This document shows, in pieces, positions 34,570-45,509 of a stretch of 64,000 nt of DNA. The stretch spans positions 1-64,000 of the forward strand of contig CAWCUH010000004.1 in the NCBI GenBank assembly GCA_963798655.1, in the 5' to 3' direction. Below the pieces are notes generated by a model. That model was not told the DNA's origin and did not search any database. It was given only the letters and a program-made list of their open reading frames with translations. Positions within the stretch are counted from its first letter, which is position 1, and each line of letters begins with the position of its first letter. A program made the position numbers and the translations under genes. The stretch is from CAVSMC01 sp963798655. GTDB lineage: Bacteria; Pseudomonadota; Gammaproteobacteria; Burkholderiales; Casimicrobiaceae.

Positions 34570-36300
34570 TCAGTGGCTTTCGCGGCCGACCGGTGCGCCC
34601 GACTGGCCGACGAGGAAGTCGAGGTCGACGCCCTGGTGCGCCTGGTTCACGTGATCGCAGTAGAGCTTGACCCAGCCGCGATCCGAATGCGCCGGCAGCG
34701 GCTTCCAGCGCGACTTGCGCGCCGCGAGCTCGGCGTCGCTCACATGCAGCTGCAGCAGCCGCCGCTCGACGTCGAGCTCGATCGTGTCGCCGTTCTGCAC
34801 GAGCGCGAGCGGACCGCCGACTGCCGCCTCGGGCGACGCGTGCAGGACGACGGTGCCGTACGCGGTACCCGACATCCGGGCGTCGGAGATGCGCACCATG
34901 TCGGTCACGCCCTGCTTCAGCAGCTTGGCCGGCAGCGCGAAGTTGCCGACCTCCGGGAAGCCCGGATAGCCTTTCGGCCCGCAGTTCTTGAGCACCATGA
35001 TGTCGTCGGGGCGCACGTCGAGCGCCGGATCGTCGATCCGCCTGTTGAGGTCGTCGATATCCTCGAACACGACGGCGCGCGCCTTGTGCTTCATCAGGGC
35101 CGGTGTCGCCGCCGACGGTTTCAACACGGCGCCGTTCGGTGCGAGATTGCCGCGCAGCACCGCGATGCCGCCCTGCGGCTTGAACGGTGTCGCGAGCGGG
35201 GTGATGACCTTCGTGTCGTAATTGAGCGCATCCTTCACGTTGTCCCACATCGTGTGGCCGTTCACCGTCAGCGCGTCCTTGTGCAGGAACGAGCCGACTT
35301 CCTTCATCACCACCGGCAGCCCACCGGCGTAATAGAAGTCCTCCATCAGGTAACGGCCCGACGGCATCAGGTTCACGAGACACGGCATCTCGCGGCCAAG
35401 GCGGTCCCAGTCGTCGAGCGAAAGGTCGACGCCGACGCGCCCGGCGATCGCGAGCAGGTGCACGACCGCGTTGGTCGAGCCGCCAATCGCGCCGTTCACC
35501 ATGATCGCGTTCTCGAACGCGTCGCGCGTGAGGATCTTCGAGATGCGCAGATCCTCGTTCACCATCTCGACGATCCGCCGTCCCGCCATCCGTGCGAGCA
35601 CCTTGCGCCGCGAGTCGGCGGCCGGAATCGCGGCGTTCGTCGGCATGCCCATGCCGAGCGCCTCGACCATCGACGCCATCGTGGACGCCGTGCCCATCGT
35701 GTTGCAGTGGCCCGCCGAGCGCGACATGCCGGCTTCGGCGTCGACCATGTCGCAGATGCTCATCTCGCCCTTCTTGAGCTTCTCGGTGAAGATCCACGTG
35801 TGCGTGCCGGACCCGAGGTCCTCGCCGCGGAACTTGCCGTTCAGCATCGGCCCGCCCGAGACGCCGATCGTCGGCAGGTCGCACGACGCCGCGCCCATCA
35901 GCAGCGAAGGTGTCGTCTTGTCGCAGCCCATCATCAGCACGACGCCGTCGAACGGGTTCGCGCGGATCGACTCCTCGACGTCCATCGCCGCCTGGTTGCG
36001 GAAGAGCATCGTCGTCGGACGCATCATCGTCTCGCCGAGGCTCATCACCGGAAACTCGAGCGGGAAGCCGCCGGCGTCGAGCACGCCGCGACGAATGTGC
36101 TCGGCGAGCTCGCGGAAATGCGCGTTGCACGGCGTCGCTTCAGACCACGTGTTGCAGATGCCGATGACCGGACGGCCGTCGAACTGGTCGTGCGGAATGC
36201 CCTGGTTCTTCATCCAGGAGCGGTGAACGAGACCGTCGCGGTCCATGCGGCCGAACCATTGGGCGGAGCGAAGCTTGCGGGAAATCGAATTGTTGCTCAT
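34570..36300 (-). CDS. IlvD/Edd-family sugar-acid dehydratase
   Basis: 576 aa. Fe-S-dependent dehydratase. Cluster ligands are visible in NTWSEATPCNAHF, LMMGCDKTTPSLLMG and MSRSAGHCNTMG. Other blocks: IGVSGGPMLNGKF, GAIGGSTNAVVHLLAIAGRV and SDARMSGTAYGTVVLH. The length and the SEATPCN form fit the L-arabinonate/D-xylonate/galactonate dehydratase branch rather than IlvD of isoleucine synthesis. It would make a 2-keto-3-deoxy acid for the downstream DapA- and FAH-type enzymes. Confidence 0.9.
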   Translation of the reverse strand: MSNNSISRKLRSAQWFGRMDRDGLVHRSWMKNQGIPHDQFDGRPVIGICNTWSEATPCNAHFRELAEHIRRGVLDAGGFPLEFPVMSLGETMMRPTTMLFRNQAAMDVEESIRANPFDGVVLMMGCDKTTPSLLMGAASCDLPTIGVSGGPMLNGKFRGEDLGSGTHTWIFTEKLKKGEMSICDMVDAEAGMSRSAGHCNTMGTASTMASMVEALGMGMPTNAAIPAADSRRKVLARMAGRRIVEMVNEDLRISKILTRDAFENAIMVNGAIGGSTNAVVHLLAIAGRVGVDLSLDDWDRLGREMPCLVNLMPSGRYLMEDFYYAGGLPVVMKEVGSFLHKDALTVNGHTMWDNVKDALNYDTKVITPLATPFKPQGGIAVLRGNLAPNGAVLKPSAATPALMKHKARAVVFEDIDDLNRRIDDPALDVRPDDIMVLKNCGPKGYPGFPEVGNFALPAKLLKQGVTDMVRISDARMSGTAYGTVVLHASPEAAVGGPLALVQNGDTIELDVERRLLQLHVSDAELAARKSRWKPLPAHSDRGWVKLYCDHVNQAHQGVDLDFLVGQSGAPVGRESH

Positions 36301-36449
36301 GACCTCGAATCGACAGGTTGGGATTGAAATGCGATTCCGCCTACGCTTGCGTTCGCGCGCGCCACAGCGCATACGCGGCGCCGAGCGCGACGGCGAACAT
36401 CAGGCCGGTGAGCCCATGCGCCGCGCCGCTCCTTGGGCGCGTCGAGCGC

Positions 36450-37520
<1,071 letters not shown>

Positions 37521-37532
37521 ATCAGTGTGTGC

Positions 37533-38375
37533 TCATGACTTGACCGCGCCGGCCGTGAGCCCGCCGACCATGTAGCGCTTGAATGCGTAGTAGATCGCCG
37601 CGGGCGGCAATGCGTAGATCAAGCCGGTCGTCATCAGCAGCTCCCACGGCGAGTCGTCGGCGGCGAGGAAGTTGCCGAGCGCGACGCCAAGCGTGATGTC
37701 GGTGTCGCGCGACAGCAGCAGGAACGCGTACAGGTACTCGTTCCACGCGAGCAGCAGTGCGTAGGTGCCGATCGCGACCATCGACGGCATCATCAGCGGC
37801 AGGTAGACAAGGCGAAAGAGCTGCAGCGGTGACGCGCCGTCGATCTTCGCCGCCTCGTCCAGCTCGTACGGCAGCTTGTCGGACGCCTGCTTCAGCACCC
37901 AGATCGAATACGGCGCGGCGATCGTCACCATCGCGAGGATCAGCGCCCACTGGTTGTTCAGCAGGCCGTAGATGCCCATCGTCTTGTACATCGGCACGGC
38001 GAGGAACGCCGCCGGGATGAAATACGTGAACAGCGCGAGGTTCATCACCGCGCGGCCGCCGCGCACCTTCAGGCGGCTGATCGCGAACGCGGCCGACGTC
38101 GCGATGAACAGCGTGATGAGGCCGACCGCGACGGCGATCACCAGCGAGTTGAACATCTGCAGCCAGAAGTGGCTGAGGTAGTAGTGCTGCTCGCGGAAGA
38201 CCACCTCGAAGTTGTGCAGCGTCGGCGAGTCCGGCCACATCTTGCCGCTCATCGCCTGGTCCTTCGGCGAGATCGCGAACAGGAACAGGTGATAGATCGG
38301 CAGCATCGTCCAGATGAACACCGGAATGCCGATCAGCAGCAGCTTCGCTTCGGTGGTGACTTTGCGCAGCGTCAT
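37533..38375 (-). CDS. Carbohydrate ABC permease, MalG type
   Basis: 280 aa, six membrane helices. The EAA-type loop contacting the ATPase is ELDEAAKIDGASPLQLFRLV. The N-terminal helix begins LLIGIPVFIWTMLPIYHLFL and a periplasmic segment follows. It lies 4 nt downstream of the MalF-type gene and 12 nt upstream of the ATPase gene. Confidence 0.94.
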   Translation of the reverse strand: MTLRKVTTEAKLLLIGIPVFIWTMLPIYHLFLFAISPKDQAMSGKMWPDSPTLHNFEVVFREQHYYLSHFWLQMFNSLVIAVAVGLITLFIATSAAFAISRLKVRGGRAVMNLALFTYFIPAAFLAVPMYKTMGIYGLLNNQWALILAMVTIAAPYSIWVLKQASDKLPYELDEAAKIDGASPLQLFRLVYLPLMMPSMVAIGTYALLLAWNEYLYAFLLLSRDTDITLGVALGNFLAADDSPWELLMTTGLIYALPPAAIYYAFKRYMVGGLTAGAVKS

Positions 38376-38379
38376 CGGA

Positions 38380-39255
38380 TCACTTCGACAGGCGCTTCAT
38401 CATGAAATAGACGAGCGGCAGGATCAGCGGCAGCGCGACGACGATCGCGGCGATCGAGAGGTCGACCTGGTCGAGGCGCAGGTAGCGAATGCCGAGCGTG
38501 GCGAGCACGTGCGTCAAGTCCGCCGGGCCGCCGCCGGTCAGCAGGTAGACGCTGTTGAAGTCGCCCATCGTCCAGATCATCGACAGGATCGCGCAAGTCA
38601 GGTAAAGCGTCTGCAGCGACGGCCACGAGATGAAGCGGAACTTCTGCCAGCGCGTCGCGCCGTCGACCGACGCCGCCTCGTACATCTCCGCCGGAATCGC
38701 GAGCCGCCCGGCGATCAGGATCAGCGTCCAGAACGGCAGCGATTTCCAGATGTGCACGAGCATGGCGATCGCGAGCGCGAGCGTCGGATCGTTCAGCCAG
38801 TTCGGCCCGTCGGCGCCGGTGAAGCGGAAGATCAGCGAATTGATGAGTCCCCACTCGGGATTCAGCATGAAGCGGATCGACAGGATCGTCGGAATCGACG
38901 GCACTGCCCAGGGCAGGATGAACAGCAGCGACAGCCACTTGATCCACGTGCGCGCCTGCACGAAGAATCCCGACAGCAGCAACGCGACCATCATCTTCAG
39001 GTTCACGCCGACGATCACGAACACCAGCGTGTTCACGACCGAGCGGGCGAAGATCGGATCCTCGAACAGCCGCTCGTAGCTCGCCGGGTGGCGCGCGAGC
39101 CACATCCCGTAGCCGACGGGGAATAGCACGAATACGAGGAAGACGAGCACGTACGGCGAGATGAGGATCAATCCCCAGCGCTGCCACGGGGACAGTCCCC
39201 TTCTCGCCGGCCCGGCGGGAGCGGGCTTTGCGTGCGGAAGCGCGACGGTCGACAT
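38380..39255 (-). CDS. Carbohydrate ABC permease, MalF type
   Basis: 291 aa, six membrane helices. Opens with WQRWGLILISPYVLVFLVFV; the EAA-type loop is EMYEAASVDGATRWQKFRFI. It pairs with the MalG-type permease. A REP-like element lies between it and the upstream binding-protein gene. Confidence 0.94.
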   Translation of the reverse strand: MSTVALPHAKPAPAGPARRGLSPWQRWGLILISPYVLVFLVFVLFPVGYGMWLARHPASYERLFEDPIFARSVVNTLVFVIVGVNLKMMVALLLSGFFVQARTWIKWLSLLFILPWAVPSIPTILSIRFMLNPEWGLINSLIFRFTGADGPNWLNDPTLALAIAMLVHIWKSLPFWTLILIAGRLAIPAEMYEAASVDGATRWQKFRFISWPSLQTLYLTCAILSMIWTMGDFNSVYLLTGGGPADLTHVLATLGIRYLRLDQVDLSIAAIVVALPLILPLVYFMMKRLSK

Positions 39256-39277
39256 CGCTAACCGAGTTTGAAAGCAT

Positions 39278-39347
39278 CGTCCACGAGGACGCGGGGACCC
39301 AGTGACTTTCCCGAAAGGACACTGGGACCCGCTCTCGCGGGAACGAC
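39278..39347. repeat. REP-like palindromic element (family A) between binding protein and permease genes
   Basis: Two inverted arms: GAGGACGCGGGGACCCAGTG and GGACACTGGGACCCGCTCTC with GCGGGAACGAC. The stem CCCAGTG/CACTGGG is perfect. It lies just after the binding-protein stop, the place where E. coli malE-malF carries REP sequences. Confidence 0.8.
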
Positions 39348-39348
39348 G

Positions 39349-40725
39349 CTAGCCGGCGATCTGCTTGATGCGCGCGATCATCTCGTCGACCGCCTTGTCC
39401 ACCGGCACCTTCTCGTTGACGACCCGGTTCATCGCCTTCGCCCACACGTTCTCGTTGTTGACGATGGTGAACTTGTAGTTCTTCGTGAATTCGAAGGTCA
39501 CCGTTCCAGCGTGAAACTGGTCGTACACCGACTCGCGGTGCTTGTCGGCATGCCAGAACGGACGCTCCGCCGCGACCTTGGTCACCGGGTACCAGCGGCC
39601 GAGCGAGCCCTCGACGTACGGCGTCAGGTTGTCCTCCTGCAGCAGGAACGCGACGAATTCCTTCGCGCGCTTCTTGTTCTTCGCGCCATCGAAGACGACG
39701 CCGGTCTTCACCGCCGCACGATAGACCATCTTCGATCCGTCCGGCTTGCTCGGAAATCCCGCGGTGGCGATCAGCTGCTCGTAGTTCTTCTTCGCCTGCG
39801 CGCGCTGCTCGGGGGAAAGCGTCTCGTTGTTCATGTCGTCGAGCCACTTCGCGACGATCGAGATCGTCGCGTTGTGCGTCATGATGATCGTCTTGTTGTG
39901 GAACGCGACGTTGTTGTCGGGGTCCTTCCACGACGTCGACGACGGCGGCGTGCAACCCTTGGTGTACGGCGTCGTGTAGTCGGTCAGCGCGTGGATGAGG
40001 CCCTGCTTCACCTTCGGGTCGTCGAGCAGCAGCTTCCCGTTGTCGTCGACGAGCTTCACGTTGTACGCGTCCATGAACGTGAGGAACGAGTAGAACGAGT
40101 CGCTCGAGTCGACACCCATGGGGAAGCCGACCGCGTAGTTGCGCGAGCTCGTTGCCTTGCGGTAGGCCGGCTGCACCTTGTCGCACCAGAACGACCAGTA
40201 CTCCTTCCAGGTCTTGGGGATATCCGTTTGCTTGAAGCCCGCCTGGTTCAGCATGTCGATCCAGTACTGGATGTGCATCGTCTGCTGCTTCAGCGGGAAC
40301 GCGTAGTACGCGCGCTTCTTTGCCTTGTCGTTGTACAGGTTCGTGGTCTCGACCGTGTTCGGAAGGAACCGGTCCTTCATCGGCGTCAGCACGTCGCTGA
40401 TGTCCTCGAGCTTGCCGTCGAACGCCCACTTGCCCGTCACCTGGAAGTCGTACACGTCGGCGTATGCGACGTCGGGCGGCGTGCCGGCGTCGAGCGCGGC
40501 GACCGTCTTCGGGATCATGTCCTGCACCGGATACTGCGACAGCTCGACCTTGACGCCGGTCTTGTCCTGGAACTTCTTGATGGCGGCGAAAAGCGCGTCG
40601 TCCTCGGACTTGTAGAAGCCCTTGACCCACCAGACGTTGAGCGTTTCCTGCGCGAAGGCCGGCGCCGACAGCGCGACGGCGACGGCCGCGAACAGCGCGC
40701 CGATGAGCCTGGTCGTTCCCTTCAT
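39349..40725 (-). CDS. Carbohydrate ABC substrate-binding protein
   Basis: 458 aa periplasmic protein of the cluster B (MalE/UgpB) type. The signal peptide is LIGALFAAVAVALSAPAFAQ. The mature part starts ETLNVWWVKGFYKSEDDALF and continues through DAGTPPDVAYADVYDF, typical of sugar-binding proteins. A strong AGGAGGAG precedes ATG 40725. The sugar or sugar acid bound is unknown. First gene of the four-gene ABC set. Confidence 0.93.
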   Translation of the reverse strand: MKGTTRLIGALFAAVAVALSAPAFAQETLNVWWVKGFYKSEDDALFAAIKKFQDKTGVKVELSQYPVQDMIPKTVAALDAGTPPDVAYADVYDFQVTGKWAFDGKLEDISDVLTPMKDRFLPNTVETTNLYNDKAKKRAYYAFPLKQQTMHIQYWIDMLNQAGFKQTDIPKTWKEYWSFWCDKVQPAYRKATSSRNYAVGFPMGVDSSDSFYSFLTFMDAYNVKLVDDNGKLLLDDPKVKQGLIHALTDYTTPYTKGCTPPSSTSWKDPDNNVAFHNKTIIMTHNATISIVAKWLDDMNNETLSPEQRAQAKKNYEQLIATAGFPSKPDGSKMVYRAAVKTGVVFDGAKNKKRAKEFVAFLLQEDNLTPYVEGSLGRWYPVTKVAAERPFWHADKHRESVYDQFHAGTVTFEFTKNYKFTIVNNENVWAKAMNRVVNEKVPVDKAVDEMIARIKQIAG

Positions 40726-40808
40726 GCACTCCTCCTGTTTGAAGCCGGCACCGGTTGTTCGGCTTGCCAGCGTAAGGGCCACCCCTGCGCGTGTCAATCG
40801 AGCACGGG

Positions 40809-42335
40809 TCACATCACCGCACCGAGCTGCCATGGCACGAACTCGTTCTGACCGTAGCCGTGCAGCTCGCTCTTCGACTTCGCGCCCGACGCAGTGCGCA
40901 GCATCAGGTCGAACAAGCGCGCGCCGATCGCATCGACGGTCTCGTCGCCGTCGACGATCGCGCCGCAATTCAAGTCGATATCCTCTTCCTGCCGAACCCA
41001 AAGCGCGGTGTTCGTCGCGAGCTTCAGCGACGGCGCCGGCGCGCAGCCGTATGCGGAACCGCGCCCGGTCGTGAACACGATCATGTTGGCCCCGCCGGCG
41101 ACCTGCCCGGTCGCCGACACCGGGTCGTAGCCGGGCGTGTCCATGTAAACGAAGCCCTTCGCCTTCACCTGCTCCGCGTACTCGTAGACGTCGACGAGGT
41201 TCGTCGTGCCGCCCTTCGCGACCGCACCGAGCGACTTCTCGAGGATCGTCGTCAGTCCGCCGGCCTTGTTGCCCGGCGACGGGTTGTTGTTCATCTCGCC
41301 GCGCTCGCGCGCCGTGTACTCCTCCCACCACTTGATACGCGACACGAGCTTCTCGCCGACGGCGCGCGAGACTGCGCGGCGCGTGAGCAGATGCTCGGCG
41401 CCGTAGATCTCGGGTGTCTCGGAAAGAATTGCGGTGCCGCCATGGCGCACCAGCAGGTCGACCGCGACGCCGAGCGCGGGGTTGGCGGTGATGCCCGAAT
41501 AGCCGTCCGAGCCGCCGCACTGCAATCCGACGGTGATGTGCGACGCCGGCACCGGCTCGCGCGTGACGGCATTCGCGTGCGGGAGCATCTCGCCGATCAT
41601 CTCGATGCCGCGCGCGATCGTCTTCGACGTGCCGCCGGTGTCCTGGATGCTGAACGTGCGCAGCAGCGGGCCTTCGTCGAGATGCTCGGCGCCAAGCAGC
41701 GCGCTCGCCTGGTTCGCCTCGCATCCGAGGCCGATGATCAGCACGCCGGCGAAGTTCGCGTGCCGGGCGTAGCCGCCCAGCGTGCGGCGAAGGATCTGCA
41801 TCCCTTCGCCTTTCGTATCCATGCCGCAGCCCGAACCGTGCGTGAGCGCCACGACGCCGTCGACGTTCGGGAACGCCGCCAGCGCTGCGCCGCGGAAATG
41901 CTCGGCGATGCCGCGCGACACCGTCGCCGAGCAATTGACAGTCGACAGGATGCCGATGCAGTTGCGCGTGGCGACGCGGCCGTCGGGCCGCACGATGCCC
42001 ATGAACGTCGCCGGCCGGTCGACGTACGCGGTGGGCTTGGCGTCCGCGCCGAACGCGTAGTCGCGCTCGAACGAGCTGCCCATCGCGAGGTTGTTCAGGT
42101 GAACGTGCTCCCCTGCAGCGATGTCGCGGCTCGCGAAGCCGATGATCTGGTTGTAGCGGCGCACCGGCTCGCCGGCGCCGATCGCGCGCGTGGCCACCTT
42201 GTGGCCCGGCGGGATCAGGCCGGCGACGGTGACGTTCTCGTCGATCAACGACGTGCCGCCGACGAGCTGCGCGCGGGCGATGACGACGTCGTCGTTCGGA
42301 TGGAGGCGGATGGTAAGGGCGGCGCGAGTGAGCAT
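40809..42335 (-). CDS. UxaA-family altronate/galactarate-type dehydratase, full length
   Basis: 508 aa with the SAF domain (residues about 10-100: NVTVAGLIPPGHKVATRAIG, GEHVHLNNL) fused to the catalytic part: GIVRPDGRVATRNCIGILST, THGSGCGMD, GLQCGGSDGYSGITANPALG, LSETPEIYGAEHLL and FTTGRGSAYGCAPAPSLKLA. Iron-dependent dehydration of an aldonate or aldarate. It follows the MR-family gene by 14 nt. A split paralogue lies at 29267-30748. Confidence 0.9.
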   Translation of the reverse strand: MLTRAALTIRLHPNDDVVIARAQLVGGTSLIDENVTVAGLIPPGHKVATRAIGAGEPVRRYNQIIGFASRDIAAGEHVHLNNLAMGSSFERDYAFGADAKPTAYVDRPATFMGIVRPDGRVATRNCIGILSTVNCSATVSRGIAEHFRGAALAAFPNVDGVVALTHGSGCGMDTKGEGMQILRRTLGGYARHANFAGVLIIGLGCEANQASALLGAEHLDEGPLLRTFSIQDTGGTSKTIARGIEMIGEMLPHANAVTREPVPASHITVGLQCGGSDGYSGITANPALGVAVDLLVRHGGTAILSETPEIYGAEHLLTRRAVSRAVGEKLVSRIKWWEEYTARERGEMNNNPSPGNKAGGLTTILEKSLGAVAKGGTTNLVDVYEYAEQVKAKGFVYMDTPGYDPVSATGQVAGGANMIVFTTGRGSAYGCAPAPSLKLATNTALWVRQEEDIDLNCGAIVDGDETVDAIGARLFDLMLRTASGAKSKSELHGYGQNEFVPWQLGAVM

Positions 42336-42349
42336 CGTGGTTTCCGTGA

Positions 42350-43459
42350 TCAGGGGCCGACGACCGCGCGTGCGAGCGCGCGCTCGTCGATGGCGCTTCG
42401 ATTCCATTCGATGCCGAGTCCCGGCGCCGAGGAGGGAATCGCGTAGCCGTTGTCGATGGCGAGGCGCGACGCCGTGATGTCGTCGAGCTGCGGGATGTAT
42501 TCGACCCACGCGGCGTTCGGTACGGCGGCACACAGCGCTACGTGCAGCTCCATCAGAAAATGGGGACAGACCGGTGCATTGAAGGATTCCGCCGTGTGCG
42601 CGACCTTGAGCCACGGCGTGATGCCGCCGATGCGCGCGACGTCGGCCTGCACGATCGAGCACGCGTCGCGCTCGAGGTACTCGCGGAAGTGCGCCAGCGA
42701 ATACAGCGACTCGCCGACCGCGATCGGCAAAGCGGAATGCCGCGCGAGCTCCGCGTGGCCGGTGATGTCCTCGGCCGGAAGCGGCTCCTCGAGCCATGCG
42801 AGGCCAAGCGGCTCGAACGCCCGCGCGCGGCGGATCGCCTCGGCGACGGTAAAGCACTGGTTCGCGTCGACCATCAGCTCGAAGTCGTCGCCTACGCCCT
42901 CGCGCACGGCGTTGAGCCGCGCAACGTCTTCCGACAGGTGCGGCTTGCCGACCTTGACTTTCGCGCCGCGAAATCCCTGCGCCTTCGCTTCGAGCGTCTG
43001 CTCGACCAGCGCTGCGACGGGCAGGTGCAGCCAGCCGCCCTCGGTCGTATACAGCGGCACCTTGCGCTGCGCGCCGCCGGCCGCCTTCGCGAGCGGCAAG
43101 CCGACCCGCCGACAGCGCAAATCCCACAATGCCGTGTCGATCGCCGCGAGCGCGAGGCTCGTGATCGCGCCGACCGCCGTCGCATGCGTGTGGAAGAACA
43201 GGTCGCGCCAGATCGCCTCGATCTCGTCGGCGTCGCGGCCCACGAGCTTCGGCGCCAGGTGATCGCGCAGCAATGCGATCACCGACGAGCCGCCGGTGCC
43301 GATCGTGTATGTGTAGCCCGTGCCCTCGCTGCCGTCGGCGCAGACGATCCGCACCATCGGCGTTTCCTGCCGGACGAACGACTGGATCGCGTCGCTTCGC
43401 GGCACCTTCGGCGCGAGGTCGACCTGCAGGATCTCGACGCTGCGGATCACGGCTGTCAT
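42350..43459 (-). CDS. Mandelate racemase/muconate lactonizing-family enzyme
   Basis: 369 aa, enolase superfamily, MR-like. The capping domain is followed by the barrel with K-x-K (GAKVKVGKP), metal ligands Asp (MVDANQCF), Glu (WLEEPLP) and Glu (AVGESLYS), and a His in the barrel end (VCPHFLMELH). This fits acid-sugar dehydratases or racemases. ATG 43459 overlaps the stop of the TRAP permease (ATGA), tying the enzyme to this uptake system. Confidence 0.9.
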   Translation of the reverse strand: MTAVIRSVEILQVDLAPKVPRSDAIQSFVRQETPMVRIVCADGSEGTGYTYTIGTGGSSVIALLRDHLAPKLVGRDADEIEAIWRDLFFHTHATAVGAITSLALAAIDTALWDLRCRRVGLPLAKAAGGAQRKVPLYTTEGGWLHLPVAALVEQTLEAKAQGFRGAKVKVGKPHLSEDVARLNAVREGVGDDFELMVDANQCFTVAEAIRRARAFEPLGLAWLEEPLPAEDITGHAELARHSALPIAVGESLYSLAHFREYLERDACSIVQADVARIGGITPWLKVAHTAESFNAPVCPHFLMELHVALCAAVPNAAWVEYIPQLDDITASRLAIDNGYAIPSSAPGLGIEWNRSAIDERALARAVVGP

Positions 43460-44862
43460 GGGTACAGGATCTTCGGCAGCCACAGCACGAGCTGCGGCAC
43501 ATACGTGATCAGCGCGAGCGCCGTGAGCAGCGGCCACAGCCAGGGAAGAATCGCCTCGACGGTCTGCTCGAACGAGATCTTCGCGATCTTCTGCAGGATG
43601 AAGAGCACCATGCCGACCGGAGGCGTCAGCAGGCCGATCATCAGGTTCAACACCATGACGACACCGAAATGCACCGGGTCGATGCCGAGCTTCGCGATGA
43701 TCGGCATGAACACCGGCACGAGGATCGTGATTGCGGCGATCGTCTCCATGAAGCAGCCGACGAACAGCAGGAAAACGTTCGCGAGCAGCAGGAAAACGAG
43801 CGGCGAGTCGGAGATCGACAGCACGACGCCGGCGATGTGGTCGGTCATGCCGGTCGTCGTCAGCACCCACGCGAAGATCGAGGCCGATGCGACGATGAAG
43901 AGCACCGTCGCCGTCGTCTCGATCGTGTCCATCGACACCTTGATCAGCATCCGCACGTCGAGCGTCCGGTACCACACGAGGCCGAGGAACAGCGCCCAGG
44001 CGACCGCGGCCACCGCGGCCTCGGTCGGCGTGAACAGACCGCTCGCCATGCCGCCGATCAGGATCACCGGCGTCAGCAGCGCCATGAACGCCTCGAACCT
44101 GAACACCTTGTCGGCGACCATGACGACGATCAGCGGCATGCCGAAGCGCACGAAGCCGCCGAGCGCTTCGTCCTTCCACAGGAAATAGAGAACGGCCGAC
44201 GTGACGGCGATCGCACCGGCCTCGATGAACGCGCGTCCCATCCTCCCCCACGAGAACGCGAGGTCCGAACCGAATTTCCGTGTGTGCGCGTACCAGCCGA
44301 CCATCGCCATCATGAAGACGGTCATCACGGCACCCGGAATCAGGCCGCCGGCAAAGAGCTTGCCGATCGACGTATTCGCCTGCACGCCATAGATCACCAT
44401 CGGCAGCGACGGAGGAATGATCGGACCGAGCGTCGCGGACGCGCCGGTGACGCCGACCGAGAACGGAACCGGGTAGCCGTTCTCCTTCATCGCCTTGATC
44501 TCGATCATGCCGAGGCCGCCGGCATCGGCAACCGCGGTGCCCGACATCCCCGCGAAGATGACGCTCGCGACGACGTTGACGTGACCCAGGCCGCCCTTGA
44601 GCCACCCGACGAGCGCGAGCGCGAAGTTGAAGATCCGCGTCGTGATGCCGGCCGAGTTCATCAGGCTGCCGGCCAGGATGAAGAACGGAACGGCGAGCAG
44701 CGGGAAGCTGTCGACGCCGCCGACCATCCGGTGCACGACGGTGAGCGGCGGTGCGGTTCCCGAGATCCAGATGTACAGAAGCGACCCGATGCACATCGCG
44801 ATCGCGATCGGCAACCCGCTCATCATGAGCGCGAGAAAGCCGCCGATCAGTACGCCGTTCAT
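43456..44862 (-). CDS. dctM: TRAP transporter large permease (DctM)
   Basis: 468 aa, about 12-13 membrane helices, the sodium-coupled permease of a TRAP transporter. Typical blocks: SFPLLAVPFFILAGSLMNSA, FAGMSGTAVADAGGLG, SATLGPIIPPSLPMVIYGV and GLLTPPVGMVLFILQKIA. ATG 44862 overlaps the DctQ stop (ATGA). Confidence 0.96.
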   Translation of the reverse strand: MNGVLIGGFLALMMSGLPIAIAMCIGSLLYIWISGTAPPLTVVHRMVGGVDSFPLLAVPFFILAGSLMNSAGITTRIFNFALALVGWLKGGLGHVNVVASVIFAGMSGTAVADAGGLGMIEIKAMKENGYPVPFSVGVTGASATLGPIIPPSLPMVIYGVQANTSIGKLFAGGLIPGAVMTVFMMAMVGWYAHTRKFGSDLAFSWGRMGRAFIEAGAIAVTSAVLYFLWKDEALGGFVRFGMPLIVVMVADKVFRFEAFMALLTPVILIGGMASGLFTPTEAAVAAVAWALFLGLVWYRTLDVRMLIKVSMDTIETTATVLFIVASASIFAWVLTTTGMTDHIAGVVLSISDSPLVFLLLANVFLLFVGCFMETIAAITILVPVFMPIIAKLGIDPVHFGVVMVLNLMIGLLTPPVGMVLFILQKIAKISFEQTVEAILPWLWPLLTALALITYVPQLVLWLPKILYP

Positions 44863-45437
44863 GCCGCCGTTGCCTCCTCGATATCGCCGGGACGCTCGAG
44901 CACCGTCCACCCCTGACGCCAATGGCGCACGGCGACCTGCACGGCGCGCAGCGTCATCAGCAGGAATCCGACGCCGACGAGCCCGTAGACGTAGCTCATC
45001 GGGAAATCGACGATCGTCATCTTCAGGTTCTGCATGCGCGGCACCAGCAGCGCGGTGAGATACGTCGCGTAGGCGAAGAAGGCGATGCGCACGATGTCGA
45101 CGAACGTGGCGAGCGCGCGGCCGGCGCGCGGCGGCAGGTACCGATAGAGGAATTCGACGTGGATGTGCGTGTTGCGCCGCACGCCCATAGAGGCGCCGAC
45201 GAACGTCACCACGATCAGCAGGTAGCGCGCGATCTCCTCGGTCCAGGCGGCGGAGTCGGACAGCACGTAGCGCGTGAAGAACTGGTAGAACACGACGAGC
45301 GCGAGCAGCCAGAAAACGCCGAGCGTGAACCAGTCCTCCAACCCGTAGACCGACAGGTCGATCCGCTCGTCGGTCGCGTGGAAGTGGCCGTCCGCGTCGA
45401 GGACGTGCTCTTCAGACGGCGCCGCGGTGCTGTTCAT
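44859..45437 (-). CDS. dctQ: TRAP transporter small permease (DctQ)
   Basis: 192 aa, four membrane helices. The N-terminal 35 residues are hydrophilic. Family features are FYQFFTRYVLSDSAAWTEEI with ARYLLIVVTFVGASMGVRRN and the conserved HIHVEFL. It links the periplasmic receptor to DctM. Confidence 0.93.
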   Translation of the reverse strand: MNSTAAPSEEHVLDADGHFHATDERIDLSVYGLEDWFTLGVFWLLALVVFYQFFTRYVLSDSAAWTEEIARYLLIVVTFVGASMGVRRNTHIHVEFLYRYLPPRAGRALATFVDIVRIAFFAYATYLTALLVPRMQNLKMTIVDFPMSYVYGLVGVGFLLMTLRAVQVAVRHWRQGWTVLERPGDIEEATAA

Positions 45438-45509
45438 CTGGAATTTCTCGGGATGACGCGTTCGCTTCCAATCGCGGGCCGCCGCGCGGCCCGCTGCCGG
45501 ACGAATGCG

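Noticed and set aside
36341..36449. Short hydrophobic reading frame (GLMFAVALGAAYALWRARTQ) after the ABC ATPase gene
   Set aside because: Too short (about 19-24 residues), no convincing start or family; could be chance or the tail of a lost membrane gene.
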